A stretch of 35,146 bases of DNA from Acidobacteriota bacterium. GTDB lineage: Bacteria; Acidobacteriota; Vicinamibacteria; Vicinamibacterales; 2-12-FULL-66-21. Below, piece by piece: positions 7,183 through 13,723 of this stretch; within the stretch, counting starts at the first letter, position 1, and each line of letters opens with the position of its first letter. The position numbers were made by a program, and so were the translations under genes. The notes below the pieces were generated by a model. The model saw only the letters and a list, made by a program, of their open reading frames with translations, had not been told where the DNA came from and ran no database searches. The DNA lies in the NCBI GenBank assembly GCA_003223835.1, contig QHWR01000022.1, forward strand, positions 1 to 35,146, given 5' to 3'.

Positions 7183-7724
7183 TCGATTTCAGCCGATCCG
7201 GCGCGGTGGTTCGCGGCACGCGCCGCGACGAAGAGAAAATCCGACAGCCGGTTCACGTACGTCAGCAGATCGGGTTCGAGCGCGACGCCGTGGTCGCGCG
7301 CGAGCGCGACCATCGATCGCTCCGCTCGACGGCATACGGTCCGCGCCAGGTGCAGCGTCGCGCCGGCGTGCGATCCGCCGGCGAGGATGAAGCGCCGGAG
7401 CGGCGGAAGCCCGGCCTCGAGACGATCGATCCATTCCTCGAGGCGCTTGATGTCGCCGGCGGTCACGGCCGCTTTCGACACGCGTTCGGCGATGCGATGC
7501 GCCGGATCGGCGAGGCGCGCGCCCAGCGCGAAGAGATCGCGCTGCACGCGTTCGATCATCGCGCTGACCTCGTCGTCCTGCAAAGCGGTGCGCGCCAGCC
7601 CCAGCCACGCGTTCAGCTCGTCGACGTCTCCGTAGGCCGCGACGCGTGGATCCGATTTCGGGACGCGCGTGCCGTCGAACAGGCCGGTCTCCCCGGCGTC
7701 GCCGGTCCTGGTGTAGATTTTCAC
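7176..7724 (-). CDS. pduO: Cob(I)alamin adenosyltransferase, PduO type
   Basis: 182 residues. Transfers the 5'-deoxyadenosyl group of ATP to cob(I)alamin to make coenzyme B12. The PduO/MMAB signatures are YTRTGDAGETGLFDG at 4-18 (ATP-binding loop), GDVDELNAWLG near 32-42, and the C-terminal HLARTVCRRAERSMVAL. It is the first gene of the minus-strand operon leading into hpnC-D-E. The start is GTG 7722-7724, 8 bp after a perfect TATAAT, with no Shine-Dalgarno sequence, so leaderless translation is predicted. A link between B12 and squalene is possible because hopanoid-modifying radical SAM enzymes such as HpnP/HpnR use cobalamin, but this is inference. Confidence 0.92.
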   Translation of the reverse strand: MKIYTRTGDAGETGLFDGTRVPKSDPRVAAYGDVDELNAWLGLARTALQDDEVSAMIERVQRDLFALGARLADPAHRIAERVSKAAVTAGDIKRLEEWIDRLEAGLPPLRRFILAGGSHAGATLHLARTVCRRAERSMVALARDHGVALEPDLLTYVNRLSDFLFVAARAANHRAGSAEIEW

Positions 7725-7732
7725 TTCATCGA

Positions 7733-7738
7733 ATTATA
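7733..7738 (-). promoter_or_regulatory. TATAAT -10 box of the pduO-hpnCDE operon
   Basis: Perfect TATAAT on the minus strand, 8 bp before the GTG start of pduO; its outermost base is the A of the divergent mutY ATG. Two TTGACC motifs formed by the GGGTCAA repeat lie 28 and 35 bp upstream, too far for a standard -35. Confidence 0.65.
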
Positions 7739-8460
7739 TGGGCTCGAAGGGTTCCAGAAGTTCGGGGGTCAAGGGTCAAGGTGCGCATCCGATCGCCGCC
7801 GCCGATCGGCAGAAGTTCCGACGCCGGTTGCTGGACTGGTATCGGCGCTACGGCCGCGACCTTCCGTGGCGGCAGACCACGGATCCGTACCACATCCTCG
7901 TGTCGGAAGTGATGCTGCAGCAGACGCAGGTCGATCGCGTGCTGCCGAAGTACCGGGAGTGGCTGGAGCGTTATCCGACGATGGAAGCGCTCGCCGCCGC
8001 GCCGGAAGAGGACGTCACGCGCACGTGGTATCCGCTCGGCTACAACGTGCGGCCGCGGCGCCTGCACGCGATCGCACGCGAGTCGGTCGAGCGCTACGGC
8101 GGGTCGCTGCCCTCGGATGAACCGACGCTGCGCTCGTTCAAGGGCATCGGCGAATACACCGCGGGCGCGGTGATGAGCTTCGCGTTCGGCCAGCGCGCCG
8201 CGATCCTCGACACCAACGTCGCGCGCGTATTGTTCCGCGTCTTCGTGGGCCGCGGGAGCCCGAAGGCGCACGCGATGAAGCGGCGACTCTGGGAGGTCGC
8301 GCGCGCGGTGCTGCCGCGCCGTCACGTCTTCGACTTCAACCAGGCGTTGATGGACTTCGGCGCGACGGTGTGTGTCGCGCGGAAGCCGAAGTGCCTGCTC
8401 TGCCCGATGCGGTCCGACTGCGCGGCCTACCCGTTCAATCCCGACAATGAGCGCGGCTGA
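7738..8460 (+). CDS. mutY: A/G-specific adenine glycosylase, short form without C-terminal Nudix domain
   Basis: 240 residues. Removes adenine mispaired with 8-oxoguanine. Catalytic Glu57 in SEVMLQQTQV, helix-hairpin-helix KGIGEYTAGA (135-144), catalytic Asp158 in ILDTNVARV, and a [4Fe-4S] site C212-x6-C219-x2-C222-x5-C228 are all present. The protein stops right after the cluster, about 110 residues short of E. coli MutY, so the 8-oxoG-recognising C-terminal domain is missing. The motif usually reading LGYY reads LGYN (N103). The first 25 residues are low-complexity and repeat-derived, but no other in-frame start precedes the conserved part. It overlaps the next gene, a Nudix hydrolase, by 14 nt. 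Confidence 0.88.
   Translation: MGSKGSRSSGVKGQGAHPIAAADRQKFRRRLLDWYRRYGRDLPWRQTTDPYHILVSEVMLQQTQVDRVLPKYREWLERYPTMEALAAAPEEDVTRTWYPLGYNVRPRRLHAIARESVERYGGSLPSDEPTLRSFKGIGEYTAGAVMSFAFGQRAAILDTNVARVLFRVFVGRGSPKAHAMKRRLWEVARAVLPRRHVFDFNQALMDFGATVCVARKPKCLLCPMRSDCAAYPFNPDNERG
7766..7779. repeat. Heptamer repeat GGGTCAA x2
   Basis: Two tandem copies of GGGTCAA inside the predicted 5' end of mutY, in the poorly conserved N-terminal extension. They encode part of the low-complexity stretch SSGVKGQG. Confidence 0.7.
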
Positions 8461-8860
8461 TCCGCCGCGCGTGATCGTCACGGCGGCAGTGATCGAACGG
8501 GACGGATGTTTCCTCGTCACGCGCCGGGTGCGGGGCGTCCACCTGGCAGGCTACTGGGAGTTTCCCGGCGGCAAGTGCGACGCGAACGAGGCGCTCGACA
8601 CCTGTCTCGCACGCGAGCTTCGCGAAGAGCTGGGAGTCTCCGCGCGGATCGGCGGCGAGCTGTTCACCGTCGCGCACACGTATCCGGAGCGGACGGTGGA
8701 ACTGCACTTCTTCGGGTGCGCGCTCGATGGGGATCCGCAGCCGCTGCTCGGGCAGGAGATGCGGTGGGTGCGGCGCGAGGACCTCGCGTCGCTGCAGTTC
8801 CCGCCGGCCGATGATGAATTGATTGCGCGGCTGAGCCGCGGAGATCACGAGCAGGCCTGA
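8447..8860 (+). CDS. MutT-like Nudix hydrolase overlapping mutY
   Basis: 137 residues. The Nudix box is intact: G-KCDAN-E, then RELREELGV. The protein begins PRVIVTAAVIERDG and has YWEFPGGK, the usual MutT pattern for 8-oxo-dGTP pyrophosphatases. ATG 8447 lies inside the end of mutY in another frame (14-nt overlap), so the two are coupled. It may clean oxidised nucleotides (MutT), acting in the same 8-oxoG pathway as MutY. It may also physically stand in for the missing Nudix-like C-terminal domain of MutY, although that domain normally lacks a working box. Confidence 0.88.
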   Translation: MSAADPPRVIVTAAVIERDGCFLVTRRVRGVHLAGYWEFPGGKCDANEALDTCLARELREELGVSARIGGELFTVAHTYPERTVELHFFGCALDGDPQPLLGQEMRWVRREDLASLQFPPADDELIARLSRGDHEQA

Positions 8861-8868
8861 AGGCCTGC
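8851..8868. terminator. Palindrome between convergent mutT-like gene and ygfZ
   Basis: GCAGGCCTGAAGGCCTGC: a perfect palindrome around GA, forming a 7-bp GC-rich stem with a UGAA tetraloop. It starts in the last codons of the Nudix gene. It may be a bidirectional terminator, but there is no U-tract. It shares the core CCTGAAGG with the ends of the 32840-33059 element. Confidence 0.6.
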
Positions 8869-8869
8869 G

Positions 8870-9895
8870 CTACGGCTGCTTTACAAACGGCAGGTCCACG
8901 ACCTGCGCGCCGAGGCGCGCGCCGCCGTGGACGACGTCGAGTCGCGTCCCGGGACCGACGAAATCGCGGTGCACGTAGCCGAGCGCGATCGGCGCGCCGG
9001 CGCGGGGCGACACCGCCGCGCTCGTGACGCGTCCAATCTCCCGATCGCCGGCAAACAGTCCGTCGTCGTGCGCGGGCGCGGACGCGCCGTCGATCCGCAG
9101 GCCGACGAGCCGCCGGACGACGCGGCCGTGTCCGCGATCGAGCACGCGAATGATTACTTCCTGCCCCACGTAGCAGCCCTTGGTCCTCGAGATCGCGCGC
9201 CCGTCGATTCCGGCCTCGAGCGGAATCGTCTCGTCGTCCATATCCACGCCGAACCGCGGCCGGCCTGACTCGATTCGAACGATCTCCGCATCGTCCGCGT
9301 CGGCGCTCACGGCCCCCGCCTCATGCAGCGCGCGCAAAAGAGAGGATGCCTGCGCGGCGTCGATGGCGAGGTCGAAACCGCGAACGCCCGCCTCGTCGCT
9401 TCGAATCACGATGGCCTCCGCGTCGCCCGCGCGCGTGCGCCGCGCGTCGTAGATCGAGAGCGCGTCGAGCGTTTCGGCGTCGAGCGCGCCCGTCAGCACG
9501 CCGGCGACCGCGGCCGCGGCCTCCGGTCCGTACACGCCGATCTCGGCGAGCGCGGCGGTGACGTCGCGCACCTGAACGTCTTCGCTGAACACGAAGCGCT
9601 CCAGATGCGTGCGCACGCGGTCGGCGACGTGAGACGGCACGTCGAGCAGCGTGGAATCCCCAAGCTCGATGACGCGCATGTCGGTGATCATGCGTCCCTG
9701 GGGCGTGAGCAGCGCCGCGTAGCAGCCCGTGCCCGCCTGCAATGCGGCGACGTCGTTCGTCAGCAGCCCCTGCAGATACGCCAGCCGATCCTTGCCGGTC
9801 AGCATGAGGCGCGCGACGCCATTTCGATCGACGACGGCCGCGCCCGCGCGCAGCGCGTCATAACCCTTAGCTGCTATTCTCTCGAGATGCTCCAT
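8870..9895 (-). CDS. ygfZ: YgfZ/GcvT-fold folate-dependent Fe-S cluster repair protein
   Basis: 341 residues. The signature K-G-C-Y-x-G-Q-E is at 239-246, with its essential Cys241. The N-terminal part (LTGKDRLAYLQGLLTNDV, GCYAALLTPQGRMITDMRV) is the GcvT-like tetrahydrofolate-binding fold. YgfZ/IBA57 proteins assist maturation or repair of [4Fe-4S] enzymes such as MiaB. ATG 9895 fits the family start (MEHLER). Its first 9 bp overlap the first 9 bp of the divergent hydrolase gene. It converges on the mutT-like gene with 9 bp between. Confidence 0.9.
   Translation of the reverse strand: MEHLERIAAKGYDALRAGAAVVDRNGVARLMLTGKDRLAYLQGLLTNDVAALQAGTGCYAALLTPQGRMITDMRVIELGDSTLLDVPSHVADRVRTHLERFVFSEDVQVRDVTAALAEIGVYGPEAAAAVAGVLTGALDAETLDALSIYDARRTRAGDAEAIVIRSDEAGVRGFDLAIDAAQASSLLRALHEAGAVSADADDAEIVRIESGRPRFGVDMDDETIPLEAGIDGRAISRTKGCYVGQEVIIRVLDRGHGRVVRRLVGLRIDGASAPAHDDGLFAGDREIGRVTSAAVSPRAGAPIALGYVHRDFVGPGTRLDVVHGGARLGAQVVDLPFVKQP
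9872..9880 (+). promoter_or_regulatory. Extended -10 box of the hydrolase gene
   Basis: TGC followed by TATTCT ends 6 bp before ATG 9887, which places transcription start on the ATG. It lies within the first codons of ygfZ on the other strand. Confidence 0.5.
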
Positions 9896-11608
9896 CTGGC
9901 CCGGCCACTCGTTGCGCGTCCGGCATCGCCGCGGGCGATCCGTGTTGGGGCGCTCTGTGTCCATTCTATCGCCGTGGCGTTCCTCCTCTCGGGCGCCGCC
10001 GCCGCCCAAACGCCTGCCGCGGAGCCCGCATCCGGCCCGTCTGTGCTGACGATTTTCTTCAAAGGCACGAACATCGGCCGCGAACAGGTGACGCTCGCCC
10101 GCACGTCGTCGGGCTGGACCATCTCGTCGACAGGACGTCAGGGGCCGCCCTTCGACATCACGTTGAATCGGTTCGAAGCCAAGTACACGCCGGACTGGCA
10201 GCCGGCCGAACTGCACGTCGAAGCGCTCGTGCGAAACGAGTCGGTGACGCTGTCAACGTCCTTCGGCGTGACGACGGCGATCAGCGAGGTGACACGCAAC
10301 AGCGTCACGAACGGGAAGACCGATCAGGTGTCGGCACGGACGATCGCGCTGCCCAACGGCGTTTACGGCGCATACGAGGCGCTCGCGGCCCGCCTGTCCA
10401 CCGCCGAAGCCGGCGCCGAGCTGCCGGTCTACCTCGCGCCGAACGCGGAGATCCGGGTGAAGATCCGCAGCGTGACGCCGGTCACGCTCGAAGGTCCGTC
10501 CGCGACGATCGCGACGCGCCGCTACGACGTCACGTTTCAGAACCCGTCCGGTCCGTTCGACGCGTCCGTCTCGATTGACGCGCGGCATCGTCTCGTGCGC
10601 GTGGAGTTGCCGGCCGCGTCGCTGGTGATCGCTCGCGACGATGCGTCGAGCGTGGCGATGCGGTCCGTGACGGCGCGCAACCCGAACGACGCCGACGTCA
10701 CCATTCCGGCGAACGGCTTCAACATCGCCGCGACGCTGACCTCTCCGTCCGCGCCCGGCAGGCTTCGGCATCCCGCCCTCGTGCTCGTGGGCGGCTCCGG
10801 CCCGACGGACCGCGACGAAACGGTGGCCGGCATTCCCATCTTCGCCGAGCTGGCGCGGGCGCTCGCGGACGCGGGGTACATGGTCGTGCGCTACGACAAG
10901 CGCGGCGTCGGCCAGAGCGGCGGCCGCATCGAAAGCGCGACGATCGGCGACTACGCCGACGACGCGGTCGCGGTGGTCAAATGGATCGCCTCGCGCAGGG
11001 ACGTCGATCGACGGCACGTCGCCGTCGCCGGCCACAGCGAAGGGGGGGCGGTCGCGCTGCTCGCCGCCCAGCGCGAGAAGAAGATCGCGGCCGTGACTCT
11101 GGTCGCGGCGCCGGGCTCGACGGGCGCGGATCTGATCCTCGAGCAGCAGCGCCATGTGCTGGATCGGATGGGACTGCCCGACGATCAGAAGCAGCAGAAG
11201 ATCGAGCTGCAGAAAAAGATCCAGACGGCCGTCGTCGCCGGGACGGGTTGGGAGAACGTCCCGCCCGAGTTGCGGAAGCAGGCGGACACGCCGTGGTTCC
11301 GCAGCCTGCTGCTCTTCGATCCCGCCGCGACGTTGCCGAAGGTAAAGCAGCCAATCCTGATCGTTCAGGGAGATCTCGACACGCAGGTGCCTCCCGCGCA
11401 CGCCGATCGGCTCGCGCAGCTCGCGCGTGCGCGCAAGAACACGCCGCCCGCCGAAGTGGTTCACATCCCGGGCGTCAATCATCTGCTCGTGCCGGCCACG
11501 ACCGGCGAAGTCGCCGAGTACACGCAGCTCTCCGGCAAGACGGTGAGTCCACAGGTTGCCGAGGCGATCGCCGCGTGGCTCCGGAAGATCTGGGGCGTGA
11601 TCGGCTAG
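9887..11608 (+). CDS. Secreted alpha/beta hydrolase with N-terminal beta-rich domain
   Basis: 573 residues. A signal peptide (hydrophobic about 20-38, cleavage near AAAAQ at 41) directs export. Residues 50-270 form a beta-rich domain of unknown role, also found before hydrolases in this bacterial family. The C-terminal hydrolase has the oxyanion region LVGGSGPTDRDE (about 300-311), YDKRGVGQSGG, nucleophile Ser384 in AGHSEGGAVAL, the acid Asp in QGDLDTQVP and the base His in GVNHLL. The substrate is unknown; the Ser-x-Gly-Gly elbow fits esterase or dienelactone-type hydrolases. The gene overlaps divergent ygfZ by 9 bp at the start codons and ends in TAG, which is also the first half of the next gene's -10 box. 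Confidence 0.85.
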   Translation: MLHLARPLVARPASPRAIRVGALCVHSIAVAFLLSGAAAAQTPAAEPASGPSVLTIFFKGTNIGREQVTLARTSSGWTISSTGRQGPPFDITLNRFEAKYTPDWQPAELHVEALVRNESVTLSTSFGVTTAISEVTRNSVTNGKTDQVSARTIALPNGVYGAYEALAARLSTAEAGAELPVYLAPNAEIRVKIRSVTPVTLEGPSATIATRRYDVTFQNPSGPFDASVSIDARHRLVRVELPAASLVIARDDASSVAMRSVTARNPNDADVTIPANGFNIAATLTSPSAPGRLRHPALVLVGGSGPTDRDETVAGIPIFAELARALADAGYMVVRYDKRGVGQSGGRIESATIGDYADDAVAVVKWIASRRDVDRRHVAVAGHSEGGAVALLAAQREKKIAAVTLVAAPGSTGADLILEQQRHVLDRMGLPDDQKQQKIELQKKIQTAVVAGTGWENVPPELRKQADTPWFRSLLLFDPAATLPKVKQPILIVQGDLDTQVPPAHADRLAQLARARKNTPPAEVVHIPGVNHLLVPATTGEVAEYTQLSGKTVSPQVAEAIAAWLRKIWGVIG

Positions 11609-11611
11609 ACT
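11606..11611 (+). promoter_or_regulatory. Candidate -10 box of pntAA
   Basis: TAGACT: its first three bases are the stop codon of the hydrolase gene, and it ends 8 bp before ATG 11620. There is no Shine-Dalgarno sequence, so leaderless transcription is predicted. Confidence 0.4.
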
Positions 11612-11619
11612 TTCGCGTC

Positions 11620-12759
11620 ATGAGAGTCGGCGTTCCAAAAGAGACGTGGCCCGGCGAAACGCGGGTCAGCCTCATTCCGTCGGCGGTGGCGGCGCTCGTC
11701 AAGAGCGGTCTCGAGGTGATCGTCGAAGAACGCGCGGGCACCGCCGCCGGCTTTCCCGACGCCGCGTATCGCGATCAGGGCGCGTCGATCGGCGGCCATG
11801 CCGACGTCTTCTCCACCGCGGACATCCTGTTGCAGGTGCGATCGGTGCCGCCGGAGGCGCCGCTGCTGCGCAAGGGTCAGATCGTGATCGGATTCGCGGA
11901 CCCGCTTGGATCGCCTGCCGACATCCGGACGATCGCCGGGACCGGCGCGACGGCGTTGTCGATGGAGCTGATGCCGCGCATCACGCGCGCGCAAAGCATG
12001 GATGCGCTCTCGTCGATGGCGACGATCGCCGGCTACAAAGGGGTGCTTCTCGCCGCGAACGCGCTGCCGCGCATGTTCCCGATGTTGATGACCGCCGCCG
12101 GCACGCTCGCCGCCGCGCGCGTTTTCGTCGTCGGCGCCGGCGTCGCCGGCCTGCAGGCGATCGCCTCCGCGCGCCGGCTGGGCGCGAAGGTCGAGGCGTA
12201 CGACGTGAGGCCGGCCGTCAAGGAACAAGTGCAGAGCCTCGGCGCCCGCTTCGTCGAGCTGCCGCTCGAAACGGCGGGCGCGGAGGACAAAGGCGGCTAC
12301 GCGAAGGCGCAGGACGAAGCGTTCTACCGGCGCCAGCGCGAGATGATGCTGAAGGTCGTCGCCGCGAGCGACGTCGTGATCACGACCGCGCTCATTCCCG
12401 GCAAGAAGGCGCCGATCCTGATCACGGAGGAGATGGTCGACGCGATGGCGCCCGGATCGGTCGTCGTCGATCTCGCCGCGGAGCGCGGCGGCAACTGCGC
12501 GGTGACACAGCCGGATCAGATCGTCCTCCACAAGGGCGTGACGGTGATTGGTCCGTCGAATCCCGCCGCCAGCGTGCCGAACCACGCCAGCCAGATGTAC
12601 TCGAAGAACATCACGACGTTCCTCGCCCACTTGCTCGGGAAGGACGGCTCGAAGAAGCCGTCGCTCGAGCTGGACCTCGAAGATCAGATCACGAGCGAAA
12701 CGCTGCTGACACGCGGCGGCGAAGTCGTGAACCCTCGCGTCAAGGAGTTGCTGTCCTGA
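11620..12759 (+). CDS. pntAA: NAD(P) transhydrogenase alpha-1 subunit (domain I, PntAA)
   Basis: 379 residues, the length of the separate dI polypeptide in three-gene transhydrogenases such as Rhodospirillum rubrum. It binds NAD(H) and exchanges hydride with domain III. The dI catalytic segment RITRAQSMDALSS is at 120-132 (Arg, Gln, Asp and Ser as in the family); the NAD Rossmann motif VGAGVAGLQAIASA is at 171-184. Alanine dehydrogenase is the closest paralogue, but the RAQSMDALSSMA segment and KGGYAKA loop are transhydrogenase-specific. The partners pntAB (membrane) and pntB do not follow; the next gene is an unrelated FHA protein. They may be elsewhere in the genome. Confidence 0.9.
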   Translation: MRVGVPKETWPGETRVSLIPSAVAALVKSGLEVIVEERAGTAAGFPDAAYRDQGASIGGHADVFSTADILLQVRSVPPEAPLLRKGQIVIGFADPLGSPADIRTIAGTGATALSMELMPRITRAQSMDALSSMATIAGYKGVLLAANALPRMFPMLMTAAGTLAAARVFVVGAGVAGLQAIASARRLGAKVEAYDVRPAVKEQVQSLGARFVELPLETAGAEDKGGYAKAQDEAFYRRQREMMLKVVAASDVVITTALIPGKKAPILITEEMVDAMAPGSVVVDLAAERGGNCAVTQPDQIVLHKGVTVIGPSNPAASVPNHASQMYSKNITTFLAHLLGKDGSKKPSLELDLEDQITSETLLTRGGEVVNPRVKELLS

Positions 12760-12773
12760 GCACGTCGACGTCG

Positions 12774-13076
12774 ATGTGGATCCTTTCCACGCCCGAGGGC
12801 GCGGAGGCGCCACTCACGTTCCGCATCCGGGCGGGCGGCATCAAGACAATCGGGCGTGCGAAGCGCGCCGATTTCATCGTCGATGCGGCGCTCGTGTCGC
12901 GACTGCACTGCCGCGTGACCGCCGGGGCGACGGGCCTCGAGGTCATCGATCTCGACAGCACCAACGGCACGTTCGTGAACGGCCGCCGCGTGACGCGCGC
13001 GCCGCTGCAGGAGGGGGACGTGCTGGGCGTCGGACGTGTGACGCTGACGGTACAGCGCGCTCAGCTCGACTCCTGA
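12774..13076 (+). CDS. Stand-alone FHA domain protein
   Basis: 100 residues, almost entirely one forkhead-associated phosphothreonine-binding domain. Core motifs: GR at 27-28, SRLHCRV (42-48) and DLDSTNGTFVNGRRV (54-68), so the phosphopeptide-contacting Arg, Ser and Asn are all present. FHA proteins read Ser/Thr kinase output. The start ATG 12774 is 14 nt after the pntAA stop; no Shine-Dalgarno sequence is clear. The link to pntAA is positional only. A probable pseudokinase lies 13 kb away, but nothing ties the two together. Confidence 0.85.
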   Translation: MWILSTPEGAEAPLTFRIRAGGIKTIGRAKRADFIVDAALVSRLHCRVTAGATGLEVIDLDSTNGTFVNGRRVTRAPLQEGDVLGVGRVTLTVQRAQLDS

Positions 13077-13137
13077 AATCCGGCCCAGGCGAATCGGCCG
13101 CCTGGCGGACTCTTTGCCTTCCTCCTCAGGGTTTCAG

Positions 13138-13590
13138 ATGAGGAGGTCGCGCGTCCAGGATCGGCTCAAGGACGCGAACATCAAGGATGTCAACGCGAAC
13201 TGGAAGAAGGACGAAAATACACTACACCTCACCGGACAGGTCAAAGCCGAAGCGGACAAACAGCGCGCCGAAGAGCTCGCGTCGCAGGTCGTCGGCACGA
13301 GCGGCCGCGTCGTCAACGAAGTGAAGGTCGACGGGGTCGATTACGCGGAGCTCGACAGCCGGATCGAGCGGCAGCTCGATACGATGTTCAAGGACGACAA
13401 GCAGCGCGATCATCTCGATCTGACGTTCCACTCGAAGGCGGGCGTGGTGACGATCACCGGCGACGCGCCGTCGCAGGCGGTGAAGGATCGAGTCACCGAA
13501 CGCGTGCGATCGGTGGAGGGCGTCAAGGACGTCGTCAACGATCTGGAGATCAAGCCGGCGAAGGAGCAGCCGAAAAACCCGACCAATTAG
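13138..13590 (+). CDS. Two-BON-domain protein lacking its signal peptide (possibly 5'-truncated)
   Basis: 150 residues. Two BON modules: about 5-64 (RVQDRLKDANIKDVNANW ... GRVVNEVKV) and about 70-138 (LDSRIERQL ... VEGVKDVVNDLEI). BON domains bind phospholipid and normally sit in the periplasm or outer membrane. Here the protein begins directly at the first BON helix, with no signal sequence or lipobox from ATG 13138 or from the alternative TTG 13114. The upstream 61 bp to the FHA stop cannot hold a normal export signal. Either this is a cytoplasmic BON protein or its 5' end was lost. Confidence 0.75.
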   Translation: MRRSRVQDRLKDANIKDVNANWKKDENTLHLTGQVKAEADKQRAEELASQVVGTSGRVVNEVKVDGVDYAELDSRIERQLDTMFKDDKQRDHLDLTFHSKAGVVTITGDAPSQAVKDRVTERVRSVEGVKDVVNDLEIKPAKEQPKNPTN

Positions 13591-13723
13591 ATCCATCTTC
13601 CACGCCGGGGTGCGGCAGGCTTGCCGCCTCCCGGCATCCCGTCCTACCATCTCCCGGTCTGCCCCGCATCTCCCCGTCTCCCTGGCGCGTCCGCCGCGCG
13701 CGCGGCGCATCGATCTGAGGCAC
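13591..13723. other. Intergenic leader of the seven-gene operon, with a hairpin at 13612-13627
   Basis: A 133-bp gap with no gene. GCGGCAGGCTTGCCGC (13612-13627) gives a 6-bp GC stem with a GGCU loop and no U-tract. A polypyrimidine stretch (about 13627-13680) follows. A short GAGG lies 3 nt before ATG 13724. I see no clear -10 box. Confidence 0.5.

Noticed and set aside
8372-8446. Earlier start of the mutT-like gene inside mutY
   Set aside because: The added residues are Arg/Ser/Ala-rich mutY shadow. ATG 8447 gives the normal N-terminus.
9896-10216. Extended ygfZ start up to 10216
   Set aside because: Would add 107 residues of low-complexity antisense to the hydrolase signal peptide. YgfZ proteins begin near MEHLER.
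11620-12759. Alanine dehydrogenase
   Set aside because: The RITRAQSMDALSS segment and the KGGYAKA loop are those of transhydrogenase domain I.
13612-13627. Rho-independent terminator after the BON gene
   Set aside because: The stem is only 6 bp and no U-tract follows; kept as a hairpin only.
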